Below are positions 7,253 through 16,224 of a stretch of DNA of 64,000 bases, piece by piece. The notes under the pieces are model-generated. The model was given only the letters and a program-made list of their open reading frames with translations, made no database searches and was not told where the DNA came from. The translations under genes and the position numbers were made by a program. Position 1 is the first letter of the stretch. Every line of letters begins with the position of its first letter. The DNA is from Planctomycetota bacterium (GTDB lineage: Bacteria > Planctomycetota > Phycisphaerae > Phycisphaerales > Phycisphaeraceae). Location of the stretch: assembly GCA_021413865.1 (NCBI GenBank), contig JAIOPN010000014.1, forward strand, positions 1-64,000, written 5' to 3'.

Positions 7253-7591
7253 ATGAACCGCATCCAACTCGCCTGCTACGGCCTGACCGCGTCGGCGTTC
7301 GTGCTCGCCGGCCTGCTCCTCTCCGCCATCCCCGGCCGCTTCGAGGAGACCGCCAACGCCGTCCCCATGGTCGTCAACCGCGACAACATCACCGCCATGA
7401 CCGCCCGCGCACGCGTCAACGAGGACGCCCTCTTCCTCATCGAGAACAACAGCCAGAAGCTCGTCATCTACACCCTCAACCTGACCAAGCGCCGGCTCGA
7501 ACTGGCCGCCAAGATCGACCTGAACCAGATGTTCGGCGCGCCGCGCTCGGGCGGCGGCGAGGGCCCCGGCGGCGGCCGTGTCCCCCGCTAA
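7253..7591 (+). CDS. Hypothetical exported protein, 112 aa
   Basis: A 112-residue protein with an N-terminal membrane segment (residues 7-27), a domain with DALFLIENNSQKLVIYTLNLTKRRLELAAKIDL, and a Gly-rich tail (SGGGEGPGGG). AGGA precedes the ATG. It shares its layout with the gene at 6928 and precedes bioB by 48 bases. Family and function unknown. Confidence 0.6.
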   Translation: MNRIQLACYGLTASAFVLAGLLLSAIPGRFEETANAVPMVVNRDNITAMTARARVNEDALFLIENNSQKLVIYTLNLTKRRLELAAKIDLNQMFGAPRSGGGEGPGGGRVPR

Positions 7592-7639
7592 ACAGCCGCG
7601 ACCCGTCCCAACTGCTCCCCGTTTGACGGCCAAACCGCC

Positions 7640-8716
7640 ATGATCCAAACCCGACCGCACGACCTGTCCGACCGTATCGCGCAGCTCGGACGCGCCGCCC
7701 TCGACGGCCACCTCATCACCCACGACGAGGCCCACGAGCTCGCCTCCGCGCGCGGCGACGAGCTCTATGACCTCTTCTACTGGGCCAACAAAATCCGCAT
7801 CAAGTTCGTCGGCCACCAGGTCAAGTTCTGCTCCATCGTCGCCGCCAAGGTCGGCAACTGCTCCGAGGATTGCGGCTACTGCTCCCAGTCCAAGAGCCAC
7901 CAGACCCACGTCGCCCCCGGCAGGCTCACCGCCGACGAGATGACCTCCGCCATGGAGCAGGCGCTCTCCCACGGCGCCAGTTCGTTCGGCATCGTCAACT
8001 CCGGCCGCGGACCGACCAGCGCCGAGCTCGACTGGCTCGAGCCGTTCTACAAAAACGCGGTCGAGAACGGCAAGATCCGCCCCTGCGCCACGCTGGGCGA
8101 GCTGACCGACGAGTCCGCCGCACGGCTCAAGGCCATGGGTGTCCTCCGCATCAACCACAACCTCGAAACCTCGCGCAACAACTTCCCCAAGATCACCACC
8201 ACCCACACCTACGAGGACCGCGTCCGCACCATCCGCATCGCCAAGAAGCACGGCCTCTCCGTCTGCTCCGGCGGCATCTTCGGCATGGGCGAGCAGTGGC
8301 ACGACCGCATCGACATGGCGCTGGCCCTCCGCGAGCTGGGCGCCGACGTCGTCCCCATCAACTTCCTCAACCAGATCGCCGGCACGCCGCTCTACGGCAA
8401 GTTCCCCGACCTCACGCCGATGGAAGCGCTGCACATCATCGCCCTCTACCGCTTCATCCTCCCCGACCGTGAACTGAAGATCGCCGGCGGCCGGGAGAAA
8501 ATCCTCCGCGACATGCAGTCGTGGATCTTCTTCGCCGGCGGGTCGAGCTTCCTGATCGGCAACTACCTCACGACCTTCGGCCGCCCGGCGCAGCAGGACC
8601 ATCAGATGCTCAAGGACCTGGGCCTGCCCTACACCACCTTCGACGAGGTCGAGCACGAGGCCCAGCCCGCCGCCCCGATCGCGAGCCGGGGCCTGGCGCT
8701 GCCGGTGGTGAGCTGA
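7640..8716 (+). CDS. bioB: Biotin synthase
   Basis: A 358-residue radical-SAM enzyme that inserts sulfur into dethiobiotin, the last step of biotin synthesis. The [4Fe-4S]/SAM cysteines C74, C78 and C81 sit in GNCSEDCGYCSQS. Also present are KFCSIVAAK, the NHNLETS motif (residues about 173-179), VCSGGIFGMGE and PINFLNQIAGTPL. Length is normal for the family. No other bio genes are in the window. The C-terminal 30 residues (AQPAAPIASRG...) are low-complexity. Confidence 0.97.
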   Translation: MIQTRPHDLSDRIAQLGRAALDGHLITHDEAHELASARGDELYDLFYWANKIRIKFVGHQVKFCSIVAAKVGNCSEDCGYCSQSKSHQTHVAPGRLTADEMTSAMEQALSHGASSFGIVNSGRGPTSAELDWLEPFYKNAVENGKIRPCATLGELTDESAARLKAMGVLRINHNLETSRNNFPKITTTHTYEDRVRTIRIAKKHGLSVCSGGIFGMGEQWHDRIDMALALRELGADVVPINFLNQIAGTPLYGKFPDLTPMEALHIIALYRFILPDRELKIAGGREKILRDMQSWIFFAGGSSFLIGNYLTTFGRPAQQDHQMLKDLGLPYTTFDEVEHEAQPAAPIASRGLALPVVS

Positions 8717-8725
8717 CTCTTCAGC

Positions 8726-8757
8726 TGCTCGCGGCTTAGCGTCCCCTCCTTCCTCTT
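8726..8757 (+). repeat. Half-unit of repeat family G
   Basis: GCTCGCGGCTTAGCGTCCC followed by a CT-rich stretch. It recurs directly before valS at 21749-21780 in the same orientation, reversed at 49753-49790, and as a short piece near 9676-9692. At 8726 and at 21749 it ends within a few bases of a start codon. Confidence 0.7.
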
Positions 8758-8759
8758 AT

Positions 8760-9479
8760 ATGTCTCTTCTCCAACAACTAACGCGCGACGGCTACGCCCT
8801 CCTCCCGGAGACCATCGACGCCGCCACGATCGCACGCCTCGCCGCCGCCCTCGAAACCGCACCGTGTAAAACCTCGCGCCGCCGCGACGGCACGGATTAC
8901 GCCGCGCGCAACCTGCTCGCGGATGTTCCCGCGATAACCGAATCGCTCACCGCACCGCGTTTACTCGACGCCATCACGTCGATCCTCGGGCTCGGCGCAT
9001 TCGCAGTGCGCGCGATCCTGTTCGACAAGGTGCAAGGCGCGAACTGGCTTGTCGGGTGGCACCAGGACCGCGCGATCGCGGTGCGGGAGAAGCGGGACAC
9101 ACCGGGGTTCGGCCCCTGGTCCGTCAAGGCCGGCGTGCCCCACGTGCAACCGCCGGCCGACGTGATGGAGCGAATGCTCACTGTCCGGCTGCACCTGGAC
9201 GACACCCCGCCCGACAACGGCCCGCTCCGCGTCTCACCCGGCACGCACCGTCTTGGTTCTATTGATGGCGGCGACATCTCCGATATCGTCGCACGCCACG
9301 GCGAAAAGACGCTCGCCGTCCCTGCCGGCGGTGCGGTGCTGATGCGCCCGCTCCTCCTGCACGCCTCGTCGCCGGCGACCGACCCCAGTCACCGGCGCGT
9401 CATCCACGTCGAACTCGCCGCCTTCGACCTGCCCGGTGATTTAGCATGGCACGACCGCGTCGCGATCACAGCGGGTTGA
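8760..9479 (+). CDS. Phytanoyl-CoA dioxygenase (PhyH) family protein
   Basis: A 239-residue Fe(II)/2-oxoglutarate oxygenase. HxD is H101-Q-D103 in LVGWHQDRAIAV; the distal metal histidine is in RPLLLHASSPATDPSHRRVIHVELA, followed by the 2-oxoglutarate-binding Arg. LTVRLHLDDTPPDNGPLRVSPGTHR is a typical PhyH core strand. It is only distantly similar to the PhyH protein at 5771. The substrate is unknown. No Shine-Dalgarno sequence; repeat family G ends 2 nt before the ATG. Confidence 0.87.
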   Translation: MSLLQQLTRDGYALLPETIDAATIARLAAALETAPCKTSRRRDGTDYAARNLLADVPAITESLTAPRLLDAITSILGLGAFAVRAILFDKVQGANWLVGWHQDRAIAVREKRDTPGFGPWSVKAGVPHVQPPADVMERMLTVRLHLDDTPPDNGPLRVSPGTHRLGSIDGGDISDIVARHGEKTLAVPAGGAVLMRPLLLHASSPATDPSHRRVIHVELAAFDLPGDLAWHDRVAITAG

Positions 9480-9509
9480 TCAGGGCGCGCATGCGGCGAT
9501 AATCCTGTT

Positions 9510-9662
9510 ATGAACTCCACCGCTGAAGAAGCCGACGACGAGACATGGAACACCCGGTTCAACAAGGCCGGTGAATCACGCCGATTCCGCGAAGTAACGG
9601 AAAAGGCCCGGCGAGACGCCCAAACGGACGCCGCCGCTCCTCTCCAATTTGACCAGCCGTGA
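9510..9662 (+). CDS. Small charged hypothetical protein, 50 aa
   Basis: An ORF too short for most gene callers, starting MNSTAEEADDETWNTRF and ending LQFDQP. It is rich in E, D and R and probably helical. Support comes from its position between convergent genes and from a GATAAT hexamer at 9498-9503, six nt before the ATG, the arrangement seen for other putative leaderless genes here. No family recognised. Confidence 0.4.
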   Translation: MNSTAEEADDETWNTRFNKAGESRRFREVTEKARRDAQTDAAAPLQFDQP

Positions 9663-9692
9663 ATTGACGGCAACCGCTAAGCCGCGAGCGGC

Positions 9693-11111
9693 TCACGCAA
9701 AACGGATCGAATATAGATCGGCGTCGCGCATCACGAAACGCAGCCGCACCGGCCGGCCGGCGAGCGCGGAGACATCCGTCCCCGTCTTCCACGCGGCGTG
9801 CTTCTCGATCATGTCACCGACGAGTTCCGCCGCATCCTCCAGCGCGAAACCGGGGATCGGCTTGCCCTGCGCGTCCTGGATTTCCAGCTTCACCGACCCC
9901 GCGGCGGAGGTCGCCATGTTGAGCAGCAGGCTTGAACCGGTGAACGTCATCGCTTTCGTCAGCAGCTCGCCCCCCTTGTACGGCGCGTTCACGGAGACGA
10001 ACCCGTCGGTGCGGAGCGAGAAGCGATATGCGTGACACGACGGCTGCGCGTAATCGCGGTGGGCGAACATCGACATCTCCCCCTCGCCGGTGGGGATGAC
10101 GCCCAGGGCCGGGTAGTTGGTGCGCGACACCCAGTTGCGCAGGCCCGGGCCGGGGCGGAGGAAGCTCTCCAGAAACGTGCGGTCGTAGCGGTTGCCGCCG
10201 CGGCTGCTCATGAGCACGCCGTCGGAGCAGTCGTTGAAGTAGGCCTTCTCGACCTTGTACTCGGCGGCCTCGGCGTCGCTGATGACCTTCTTCCCCTGCC
10301 AGAACCGCGCCGCCAGCGCGATGTAAATATGCGGGGCGCGGAAATAGGGGTGCGTCTGCTGCGTGTAGAGCTCCTCGTCCGGCGCGTCGCCGCAGTCCAT
10401 CTGCTGCCACGCGGACCAGTTCACGAAGTCGTCGGACGTCGCCCGGCTGACCCAGCGGTAGCCGTACTCCTTCCAGTTCTTAAAGCCCTTCCACGTGCGG
10501 AAGTAGGCGACGTAGCACCCCTCGCTCTGCGACCAGAAGGCAACGTTCTGTGAGTCGAAGACGATGCTGTCGTTGGCGCTCTTGGGGCCGGTGAGGACGG
10601 GGTGCTCGACTTTTTTCTTCCAGTGGATGCCGTCGGGCGAGACATAGGCGTGGATGCCCGGCTTGTCGGTGCCGGCGATCGCCTTGTACCGCTCGGCCTC
10701 GGGCACGCCCGGCCGCGTGTCGAGGAAGGGGCTGAAATTGTGCGAGTCCGGCTTGGCGTGGGCGAGTATGATGTTCGTCTCGGCGTGGTCCTTGAACGGG
10801 AAAAGCTTCAGGCGCGGCTTGGCCCAGTGGATGCCGTCCACGCTGATGGCGGTGCAGGTGGACTCGTAATCCGATCCGTCGCCGGCGCTGGCGTCGGGCA
10901 GGCCGCGGTAGAACATGCGGTAGAGGTCGCCGTCCTTGATGACGGTGATGCAGCCGGAAAAGTGCAGCTCCCACGGCGCGTCGAACCTCAGCGCCATCCC
11001 CGCCGGCCGCGGCTCGTGCATCCGCAGCGCCGCGCCGGTGAGCGTATCGATGAGGAAGCGGTCCACGAAGAGTTCGAGACGTGAGCCCAGGGCGATCGGT
11101 GCGGTGGACAT
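9693..11111 (-). CDS. Five-bladed beta-propeller glycosidase-like protein (GH43/GH32 type)
   Basis: A 472-residue cytoplasmic protein with the repeating features of five-bladed beta-propeller glycosidases: SGCITVIKDGDLYRMFYRG, TCTAISVDGIHWAKPRL, HAYVSPDGIHWKKKVEHPVL, NVAFWSQSEGCYVAYFRTW, SRATSDDFVNWSAW. A C-terminal beta-sandwich (about 360-472) follows, as in GH32/GH43 relatives. There is no signal peptide. Catalytic carboxylates cannot be assigned with confidence. AAGGGG lies upstream of the ATG at 11111. It probably acts on carbohydrates, but the substrate is unknown. Confidence 0.75.
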   Translation of the reverse strand: MSTAPIALGSRLELFVDRFLIDTLTGAALRMHEPRPAGMALRFDAPWELHFSGCITVIKDGDLYRMFYRGLPDASAGDGSDYESTCTAISVDGIHWAKPRLKLFPFKDHAETNIILAHAKPDSHNFSPFLDTRPGVPEAERYKAIAGTDKPGIHAYVSPDGIHWKKKVEHPVLTGPKSANDSIVFDSQNVAFWSQSEGCYVAYFRTWKGFKNWKEYGYRWVSRATSDDFVNWSAWQQMDCGDAPDEELYTQQTHPYFRAPHIYIALAARFWQGKKVISDAEAAEYKVEKAYFNDCSDGVLMSSRGGNRYDRTFLESFLRPGPGLRNWVSRTNYPALGVIPTGEGEMSMFAHRDYAQPSCHAYRFSLRTDGFVSVNAPYKGGELLTKAMTFTGSSLLLNMATSAAGSVKLEIQDAQGKPIPGFALEDAAELVGDMIEKHAAWKTGTDVSALAGRPVRLRFVMRDADLYSIRFA

Positions 11112-11193
11112 GGTGGGGAACCCCTTGAAATGGAGGGGCGGAGTATAACGCGACGATCGGGCGGGCGATAAAAGACTGTTTCACAACTCTGGT

Positions 11194-11216
11194 CCCCTCT
11201 CCCGGAGGAAGAGGGG
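11194..11216. repeat. Half-unit of repeat family F
   Basis: A short palindrome of the form CCCCTCTCCCGGAGGAAGAG, matching the terminal hairpin of the 138-bp repeat at 39914-40051. Confidence 0.6.
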
Positions 11217-11259
11217 GCGAAGAAACGGCCGCTGAGCGGAGCATCTACAATGTGCGGCC

Positions 11260-11919
11260 ATGAGCACCGCCGCGCCCAACCTTCCCGCTGAATTTGCGGG
11301 CCTTCCCCTCGTCACCAGTGCCGACTGCCTGCGCAGCGGCGGCGACGCCAAGTCGCGCACCCCGCCGGGGCAGACTCTCACGAAGAAATGGCCCGTGCTC
11401 CACTACGGCTCCGTGCCGACGCTTAAAAAAGAGGAGTGGCGGCTGCGCATCTGGGGCCTCGTCGAGCGCGAGATCACGCTCAACTGGGAGCAATTCAACG
11501 CCCTCCCGAAAATCAACGTCCGCTGCGACATCCACTGCGTCACGCACTGGTCGCGGCTGGATAACGTATTTACCGGCGTCGCGACGCGCACCCTGCTGGA
11601 CCTCGCCAGGCCCCTGCCCGCCGCGCGCTTCGTGATGGAGCACGCCTGGAGCGACCCCAACCGCGACTTCACCACAAACGTCCCGCTGGCCGAGTTCCTC
11701 GGCGAGGACTGCCTCGTCGCCACGCACCACGACGGCCAGCCGATCTCCGCCGACCACGGCGCCCCGGCGCGCGGCATCGTCCCCCGCCTCTACTTCTGGA
11801 AGGGGGCCAAGTGGATCACCGGCATCGAGCTGCGCGAGAAAGACGCCCCGGGTTTCTGGGAGGTCAACGGCTACCACATGCACGGCGATCCGTGGACGGA
11901 AGAGCGCTTTGGCTGGTGA
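11260..11919 (+). CDS. Sulfite oxidase-like molybdopterin-dependent oxidoreductase
   Basis: A 219-residue protein of the sulfite-oxidase superfamily, the small bacterial type with only the molybdopterin domain. The molybdenum-ligating cysteine is C93 in [11 protein letters not shown]. Further motifs are [10 protein letters not shown] (entry strand), [23 protein letters not shown] and [20 protein letters not shown] at the end. No Tat signal, so it is cytoplasmic unless exported with a partner. A TACAAT lies 8 nt before ATG 11260 with no ribosome-binding site. The gene for dtd follows after 13 bases, probably co-transcribed. Confidence 0.9.
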   Translation: MSTAAPNLPAEFAGLPLVTSADCLRSGGDAKSRTPPGQTLTKKWPVLHYGSVPTLKKEEWRLRIWGLVEREITLNWEQFNALPKINVRCDIHCVTHWSRLDNVFTGVATRTLLDLARPLPAARFVMEHAWSDPNRDFTTNVPLAEFLGEDCLVATHHDGQPISADHGAPARGIVPRLYFWKGAKWITGIELREKDAPGFWEVNGYHMHGDPWTEERFGW

Positions 11920-11932
11920 ACGGAGGTTCCGC

Positions 11933-12379
11933 ATGCGTGCCCTGTTGCAACGGGTGAGCCGTGGATCGGTGAGCGTGGACGGCCAAGTCGTCGGCCGTGT
12001 GGAGAAGGGCTACGTCGTCCTGCTGGGGGTCGGCGGAGGCGACACGCAAGCACAGGCGGACCGACTGGCGGAGAAGATCGCGGGGCTGCGCGTCTTCACC
12101 GACGAGCAGGGGAAGTTCAACCTCTCGCTGCTGGACGTCGGGGGCGGGGCGCTGGTGGTGTCGCAGTTCACGCTCTACGCCGACGCACGCAAGGGGCGCC
12201 GACCGAGCTTCACCGACGCGGCCCGGCCGGAGGTCGCCGCGCCGCTGGTGGATTATTTCTGCACGAAGCTGCGCGGCCTGGGGGTGCGCGAGGTGCAGAC
12301 GGGCGTGTTCGGCGCGCACATGGAGGTGGAGGTGCACAACGACGGCCCGGTGACGCTCTGGCTGGACACGGCCGACTAG
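11933..12379 (+). CDS. dtd: D-aminoacyl-tRNA deacylase
   Basis: A 148-residue enzyme that hydrolyses D-amino acids from tRNA. Both active-site signatures are present: SQFTLYAD (77-84) and NDGPVT (136-141, with the cross-subunit Gly-Pro). [13 protein letters not shown] is the standard N-terminus. CGGAGG 7 nt before ATG 11933 sets the start. It follows the sulfite-oxidase-like gene by 13 bases and ends at a terminator. Confidence 0.97.
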   Translation: MRALLQRVSRGSVSVDGQVVGRVEKGYVVLLGVGGGDTQAQADRLAEKIAGLRVFTDEQGKFNLSLLDVGGGALVVSQFTLYADARKGRRPSFTDAARPEVAAPLVDYFCTKLRGLGVREVQTGVFGAHMEVEVHNDGPVTLWLDTAD

Positions 12380-12403
12380 ACGGCCGTCCCGTGACATTTC
12401 AAA

Positions 12404-12433
12404 AAAGCCCAGGTATGGCTATGCCTGGGCTTT
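12404..12433. terminator. Bidirectional terminator between dtd and the GH-like gene
   Basis: AAAGCCCAGG (12404-12413) pairs with CCTGGGCTTT (12424-12433), with A's before and T's after. It serves the convergent genes on both sides and overlaps the last codons of the minus-strand gene. A related hairpin ends panD at 38127. Confidence 0.75.
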
Positions 12434-14710
12434 GGGCTTGATCTCGATCACCGGCTGCCCGTCCTTGCCGTTGACCATGATGCGCGGGAGCACGCCCGTA
12501 GTCTCGTTCACCACAACAACCTCGCGCGGGGCGAGTGCGAACGAGTCCAGTTCAATCCCCCCGCCATTATTCCCCGACACCCGGCCGTTCAGCGCCTCGA
12601 CGCCGCCGTCGGCGCGCAGCCGCAGGTACGTCTGTTTGTAGAACGAGTCGTGCAGCGTGAGGAAGACCGAGTGCGACTCCCCCGCCACGCGCACCTCGTC
12701 CGGCACGGCGACGTATTCCTCGCCGGCGTGCTGCGTTCCCAATCCGAAATAATCACGCCAGCTCGGGTCCACCACGATCCCCATGTGGAACCGCCCCGTG
12801 TCCGGGTCGGCGCTCTGCAGGCAGTTCGTCACCGTCGCGTAGGCGTCGATCAGGCAATCCCACCGGCCGCTGGCCATGAAGAGCGCGTGGGCGAGCGAGG
12901 CGCTCCACGCCCCCCACCCGTGGCCCGCGAGCATCGCCTGGCCCAGACCCATCGCCCAATACAGCTCCCAATGCCGCAGCGTCCCGCCGAAAAAACGGCT
13001 GTCGGGCAGGCGCGACTTGAGCATCTTCCGCTTGGCGTAGATGTCGAACGCCGTCGCCAGGTCTTCCGGCTTGCGCCCGAAGTGCGGCCAGAGCGAGGCG
13101 ATCTGGTAAGCGCTGCAGGCGGTCATGCCGTCCTCGAAATGCTCCGAGCCCTCGGTCTGCGTGTCGTCCCCGGCACGGGCGATGCAGCGGTACGCACGCT
13201 CCGCCGCCGCGCGGGCGCGGTCGGCGTCGGCGGCGAAACCGAGCTTCCGCAAATGCTCACTCCAGTCGAACAGGCTCTTCACCGGGTGAATCACGTTGTT
13301 GTAGATGACGTGGTGGCGGTAGAAGTTCCCGTCGTCACGCTGGAGCGAGAGCAGTTGCCCGGTGGATTTACGCAGCGGGTCGATCTCGTCGGTGACGCCC
13401 AGGCAGTCGTGGTAGATGCGCGCCGCGTCGAGCAGCGATCCGTAGTTCTGCAGCCGGTGGTGGGCGGTCTTGTGGAGGCCGGTCGCGGGGTCGTAGTGGA
13501 CCTGATACGCACGGCGGAGCGTCTGTGCCGCGACCTCCCTGCACCGCTCATCGCCGAGATACGCGGCGGCCTGTGAAACGGTGATGAGGGCGAGCATGGA
13601 CTCGGCGTTGTACCCGCTGGGGGGCTTGGACTCGGCGGCGAAACGCGCGGCGATCTGGAGCGACTCGCGCCAATCGACCTGCTGCCAGATGCGGGCCTCG
13701 GTGGTTTTACCACCGCCCGCGTCCAGCTCGATCACGCGCCGACCGGCGGTCCCTTCGAGGAGGATCGAGAGTTTACCGCCGTTGCTGGATTCCACCGTGC
13801 TCAGTGGCGCGCCGGTCTGCTCATCCGAGATGTGTGCCCGCACCGGGCGGCGCAGGTTTGACGGCGCGATCACGTCGAACTCGAGAGATTCGCCGGTGAA
13901 GCCCGTGTAGCGCGGGCCGGCGAGGAAGGCGACGCCGAGCGTGTCGGCCGCGCGCCGCCAGAGGTGCTCGATGCTCTCGAACCGGCCGATGTAGAACGTG
14001 CCGGTGTATTTTGGATTCGACCGGCCCAGCCGCACCTCCTGGTGCTTCCACCGCGCGGGGTGGGCGTCCATCGAGTTGATGAAGTCGATCGTGCAGGAGC
14101 GCACGCGCTGGTCGCCGGTGCTCTCGTAGAGCGTGCTCCAGCCGTCGGTCTTGGTGGCGGTGAACCAGCCGATCACGTCGTTGGACATGGAGGTGGCCGC
14201 GCCCCAGAAGAAGTCGCGCTCCACGCGCAGGCTCGTGGGGTAGGGGCGATGCTTCCAGTCGGAGGAGTAATCGGTCCACGAGTTCACGCCGGTCTGGTAG
14301 CGCAGCCGGCCGATCGGCGCGGCCGCGGTGACCTCGCCATCGGCGGTCTCGGCCCGCGATTCACCGCCGGGCGACCAGTTCTGCAGCGTGAAGTCGCAGC
14401 GGAGCAGGTCGCCGTCGAGTTGATAGACGCGCGAGAGGTCCAGGCCCCACCAGTCGCCCGGGCCGCGGAACACCGAGGTGAGCGTGAGTTTGCCCGCGGC
14501 GTAATCGAACCCGCGCCGCGTCGTCTCGGGGTCGAACAGGATGTCGCGTGCCCCGCAGTTGACGCTCCAATACCCCTCGCGGCACGGCCCCTGCAAATGG
14601 AAAGGCGAGGGGCGATCCTTGATGTGGTCCGGGTGCCCCAGGTGGGTGAGGTGGCCCAGCGAATCGAAGCGGGCCTGCGTGGAGCCTTGGGTGAGTCGGT
14701 AGGCGGTCAC
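12419..14710 (-). CDS. Six-hairpin-type carbohydrate-active protein, unassigned
   Basis: A 763-residue protein without a signal peptide. The first 300 residues look beta-rich (GLDLSRVYQLDGDLLRCDFTLQNWSP, WFTATKTDGWSTLYEST), the middle 350-640 helical with repeated aromatic and acidic turns (DWRESLQIAARFAAESKPPSGYNAESM, GDDTQTEGSEHFEDGMTACSAYQIASLWPHFG), and the end a beta-sandwich. This layout fits the (alpha/alpha)6 glycosidases and polysaccharide lyases, but I cannot assign a family. The start is GTG at 14710 with GGAGG 9 nt upstream. It neighbours another glycosidase-like gene at 9693. Confidence 0.65.
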   Translation of the reverse strand: MTAYRLTQGSTQARFDSLGHLTHLGHPDHIKDRPSPFHLQGPCREGYWSVNCGARDILFDPETTRRGFDYAAGKLTLTSVFRGPGDWWGLDLSRVYQLDGDLLRCDFTLQNWSPGGESRAETADGEVTAAAPIGRLRYQTGVNSWTDYSSDWKHRPYPTSLRVERDFFWGAATSMSNDVIGWFTATKTDGWSTLYESTGDQRVRSCTIDFINSMDAHPARWKHQEVRLGRSNPKYTGTFYIGRFESIEHLWRRAADTLGVAFLAGPRYTGFTGESLEFDVIAPSNLRRPVRAHISDEQTGAPLSTVESSNGGKLSILLEGTAGRRVIELDAGGGKTTEARIWQQVDWRESLQIAARFAAESKPPSGYNAESMLALITVSQAAAYLGDERCREVAAQTLRRAYQVHYDPATGLHKTAHHRLQNYGSLLDAARIYHDCLGVTDEIDPLRKSTGQLLSLQRDDGNFYRHHVIYNNVIHPVKSLFDWSEHLRKLGFAADADRARAAAERAYRCIARAGDDTQTEGSEHFEDGMTACSAYQIASLWPHFGRKPEDLATAFDIYAKRKMLKSRLPDSRFFGGTLRHWELYWAMGLGQAMLAGHGWGAWSASLAHALFMASGRWDCLIDAYATVTNCLQSADPDTGRFHMGIVVDPSWRDYFGLGTQHAGEEYVAVPDEVRVAGESHSVFLTLHDSFYKQTYLRLRADGGVEALNGRVSGNNGGGIELDSFALAPREVVVVNETTGVLPRIMVNGKDGQPVIEIKPKAQA

Positions 14711-14738
14711 GGGTCACATCCTCCGGCGATGAAACTTT

Positions 14739-14824
14739 TCTGGACGAGCCGCGACCGTGAGGGAGCGGTCTTCTTTGGACGCCGCCAAGTAAGAACCGCT
14801 CCCTCACGGTCGCGGCTCGTCCGG
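14739..14824. repeat. REPIN-like element, family B (RAYT-linked)
   Basis: Two inverted REP arms, 14739-14772 and 14790-14824 (core GACGAGCCGCGACCGT plus GAGGGAGCGGT), around a 17-base spacer. The arms match the ends of the transposase insertion in valS (23061, 23723) and REPINs at 28631 and 48167. The rest of the 302-base gap 14711-15012 shows no gene or other structure I can support. Confidence 0.9.
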
Positions 14825-15012
14825 ATAGACCATCATGCACACGGGATTGCGCGGGGGCAATGCGGAAAACTTGGGCGGACTATGTCCACACTTGGTCGGC
14901 GGATGCAAGCCTCGACGCAAATGCGTGATGCGCTAATTCCGGTGCATGGGATCACCGATGTGTGTTGAAGATCAGGTTCTCTTATTACCCGTGACTCCCC
15001 GGCTACGAGTCT

Positions 15013-15438
15013 ATGGCAATCGACAGCAAGACGGTCAACACCAAATCGCTCTCCGCGAAGGCGTACGAAAGCCTGCTGGAAACGCTCGACGCCCAGAAGA
15101 AGGCGCCGTCGCGCAAGGTCCAGCGGAGTGAAGAGCGCGTCAGGCTCGGCCTGGGCGTGACCGTGCTCTGCAAGATGAACCCGGAAACCACGCCGACGCA
15201 TTTCGCCGTCAAGTCCCGCAACATCAGCAGCGGCGGCATCGGGTTTTTCCACGACGCGTTCGTCGCCATGGGCACGCCGTGCGAGGTCGTGCTGATCGCC
15301 CCGGACCGCAAGAGCGGCCTGCGGGTGTACGGCAAGGTGGCGCAGTGCCACCACGTCCGGGCGTTCATCCACGAGGTGGGCATCCAGTTCGACGAGACGT
15401 GCGACGTGCGGCTCATGGCGGAGCGCGGCGCCGCGTGA
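15013..15438 (+). CDS. PilZ-domain c-di-GMP-binding protein
   Basis: A 141-residue protein with a PilZ domain over residues 37-135. The c-di-GMP contact motifs are present: RxxxR as R38-SEE-R42 and NxSxxG as N70-I-S72-S-G-G75. Residues 1-35 are a helical lead-in. It is a likely receptor for the c-di-GMP made by proteins such as the one at 705, acting on motility, adhesion or pili; a pseudopilin gene follows 187 bases later but with its own start region. Confidence 0.9.
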   Translation: MAIDSKTVNTKSLSAKAYESLLETLDAQKKAPSRKVQRSEERVRLGLGVTVLCKMNPETTPTHFAVKSRNISSGGIGFFHDAFVAMGTPCEVVLIAPDRKSGLRVYGKVAQCHHVRAFIHEVGIQFDETCDVRLMAERGAA

Positions 15439-15625
15439 ATGCGGGTCCCGGTTCAGGGCCGTTTATGACTTTTGTCACATCCGCTCCGCCGTGGCCTGGG
15501 GCCGGATCCCCACGTTTCCGGTAACGCCGGTCCGCCGCCTCGCCGATTAGAAATGGCGGCAACGGGAGAGACATCGGCCTCCCCCGCCACGCCCACACCC
15601 GCGATTGATTGAGGAACGTCACACC

Positions 15626-16096
15626 ATGAAGCGCCACGCCAAGGCTTTCACCCTCGTCGAGCTCCTGCTGGTCGTCTCCATCCTCGGCATCCTCGCCGCG
15701 CTGGTCATCCCGACCCTCACCAACGCCTCCGACGGCGCGAAGGTCAGCAACGCCGCCACCTCGCTCGCCAACGCCCGCAAGGCGCTGCAGCGCTACGCCC
15801 TGGAGCACGGCAACACCTACCCGGCCACCGCGCACCTCTGGGAGGCCCTGAGCGCGAAGACCACCGCCACCGGCGACATCGACGCTGCGGGCCAGTTTGG
15901 CCCCTACCTGCTGAGCACGCCGAGCAACCCCTGGAATCAGCTCGGCACCATCCACGAGGTCGCCGGCCTGGCCGCCGCCGCCGCCGCGACCTACGCCTCC
16001 GAATCCGGGACGTACGGCTGGCTCTACGACCCGGCCAAGGGCGTCATCGCCATGCCCGGCTTCGACGACGCGGCGCAGGAATACTCCGGGAACTGA
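15626..16096 (+). CDS. Type II secretion/type IV pilin-like pseudopilin
   Basis: A 156-residue prepilin. The N-terminus MKRHAKAFTLVELLLVV is a class III signal cleaved by prepilin peptidase before FTLVE; the -1 residue is Ala where Gly is usual. E5 of the mature form is present, then a long hydrophobic helix. The C-terminal domain (WEALSAKTTATGDIDAAGQFGPYLLSTPSNPWN ... YGWLYDPAKGVI) is that of GspG-like pseudopilins. GAGGA precedes the ATG. No other secretion genes are adjacent. A hairpin (16141-16168) follows the gene but lacks a T-run. Confidence 0.88.
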   Translation: MKRHAKAFTLVELLLVVSILGILAALVIPTLTNASDGAKVSNAATSLANARKALQRYALEHGNTYPATAHLWEALSAKTTATGDIDAAGQFGPYLLSTPSNPWNQLGTIHEVAGLAAAAAATYASESGTYGWLYDPAKGVIAMPGFDDAAQEYSGN

Positions 16097-16224
16097 CCGC
16101 CGCGCGGACACGGATGTAAATGGCGTTTTCTGATCGCGCGGAGCCCCGTCATGCCAATGCGGGGCTTCCGGGTGCAACGGCGTGTGGGCTTTGTAGGTAA
16201 ACTGAGAAAATCGCGGCATCTCGT

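Noticed and set aside
15448-15625. Possible c-di-GMP riboswitch between the PilZ and pseudopilin genes
   Set aside because: The GC-rich stretch folds, but none of the conserved class I or class II c-di-GMP riboswitch sequence elements could be found.
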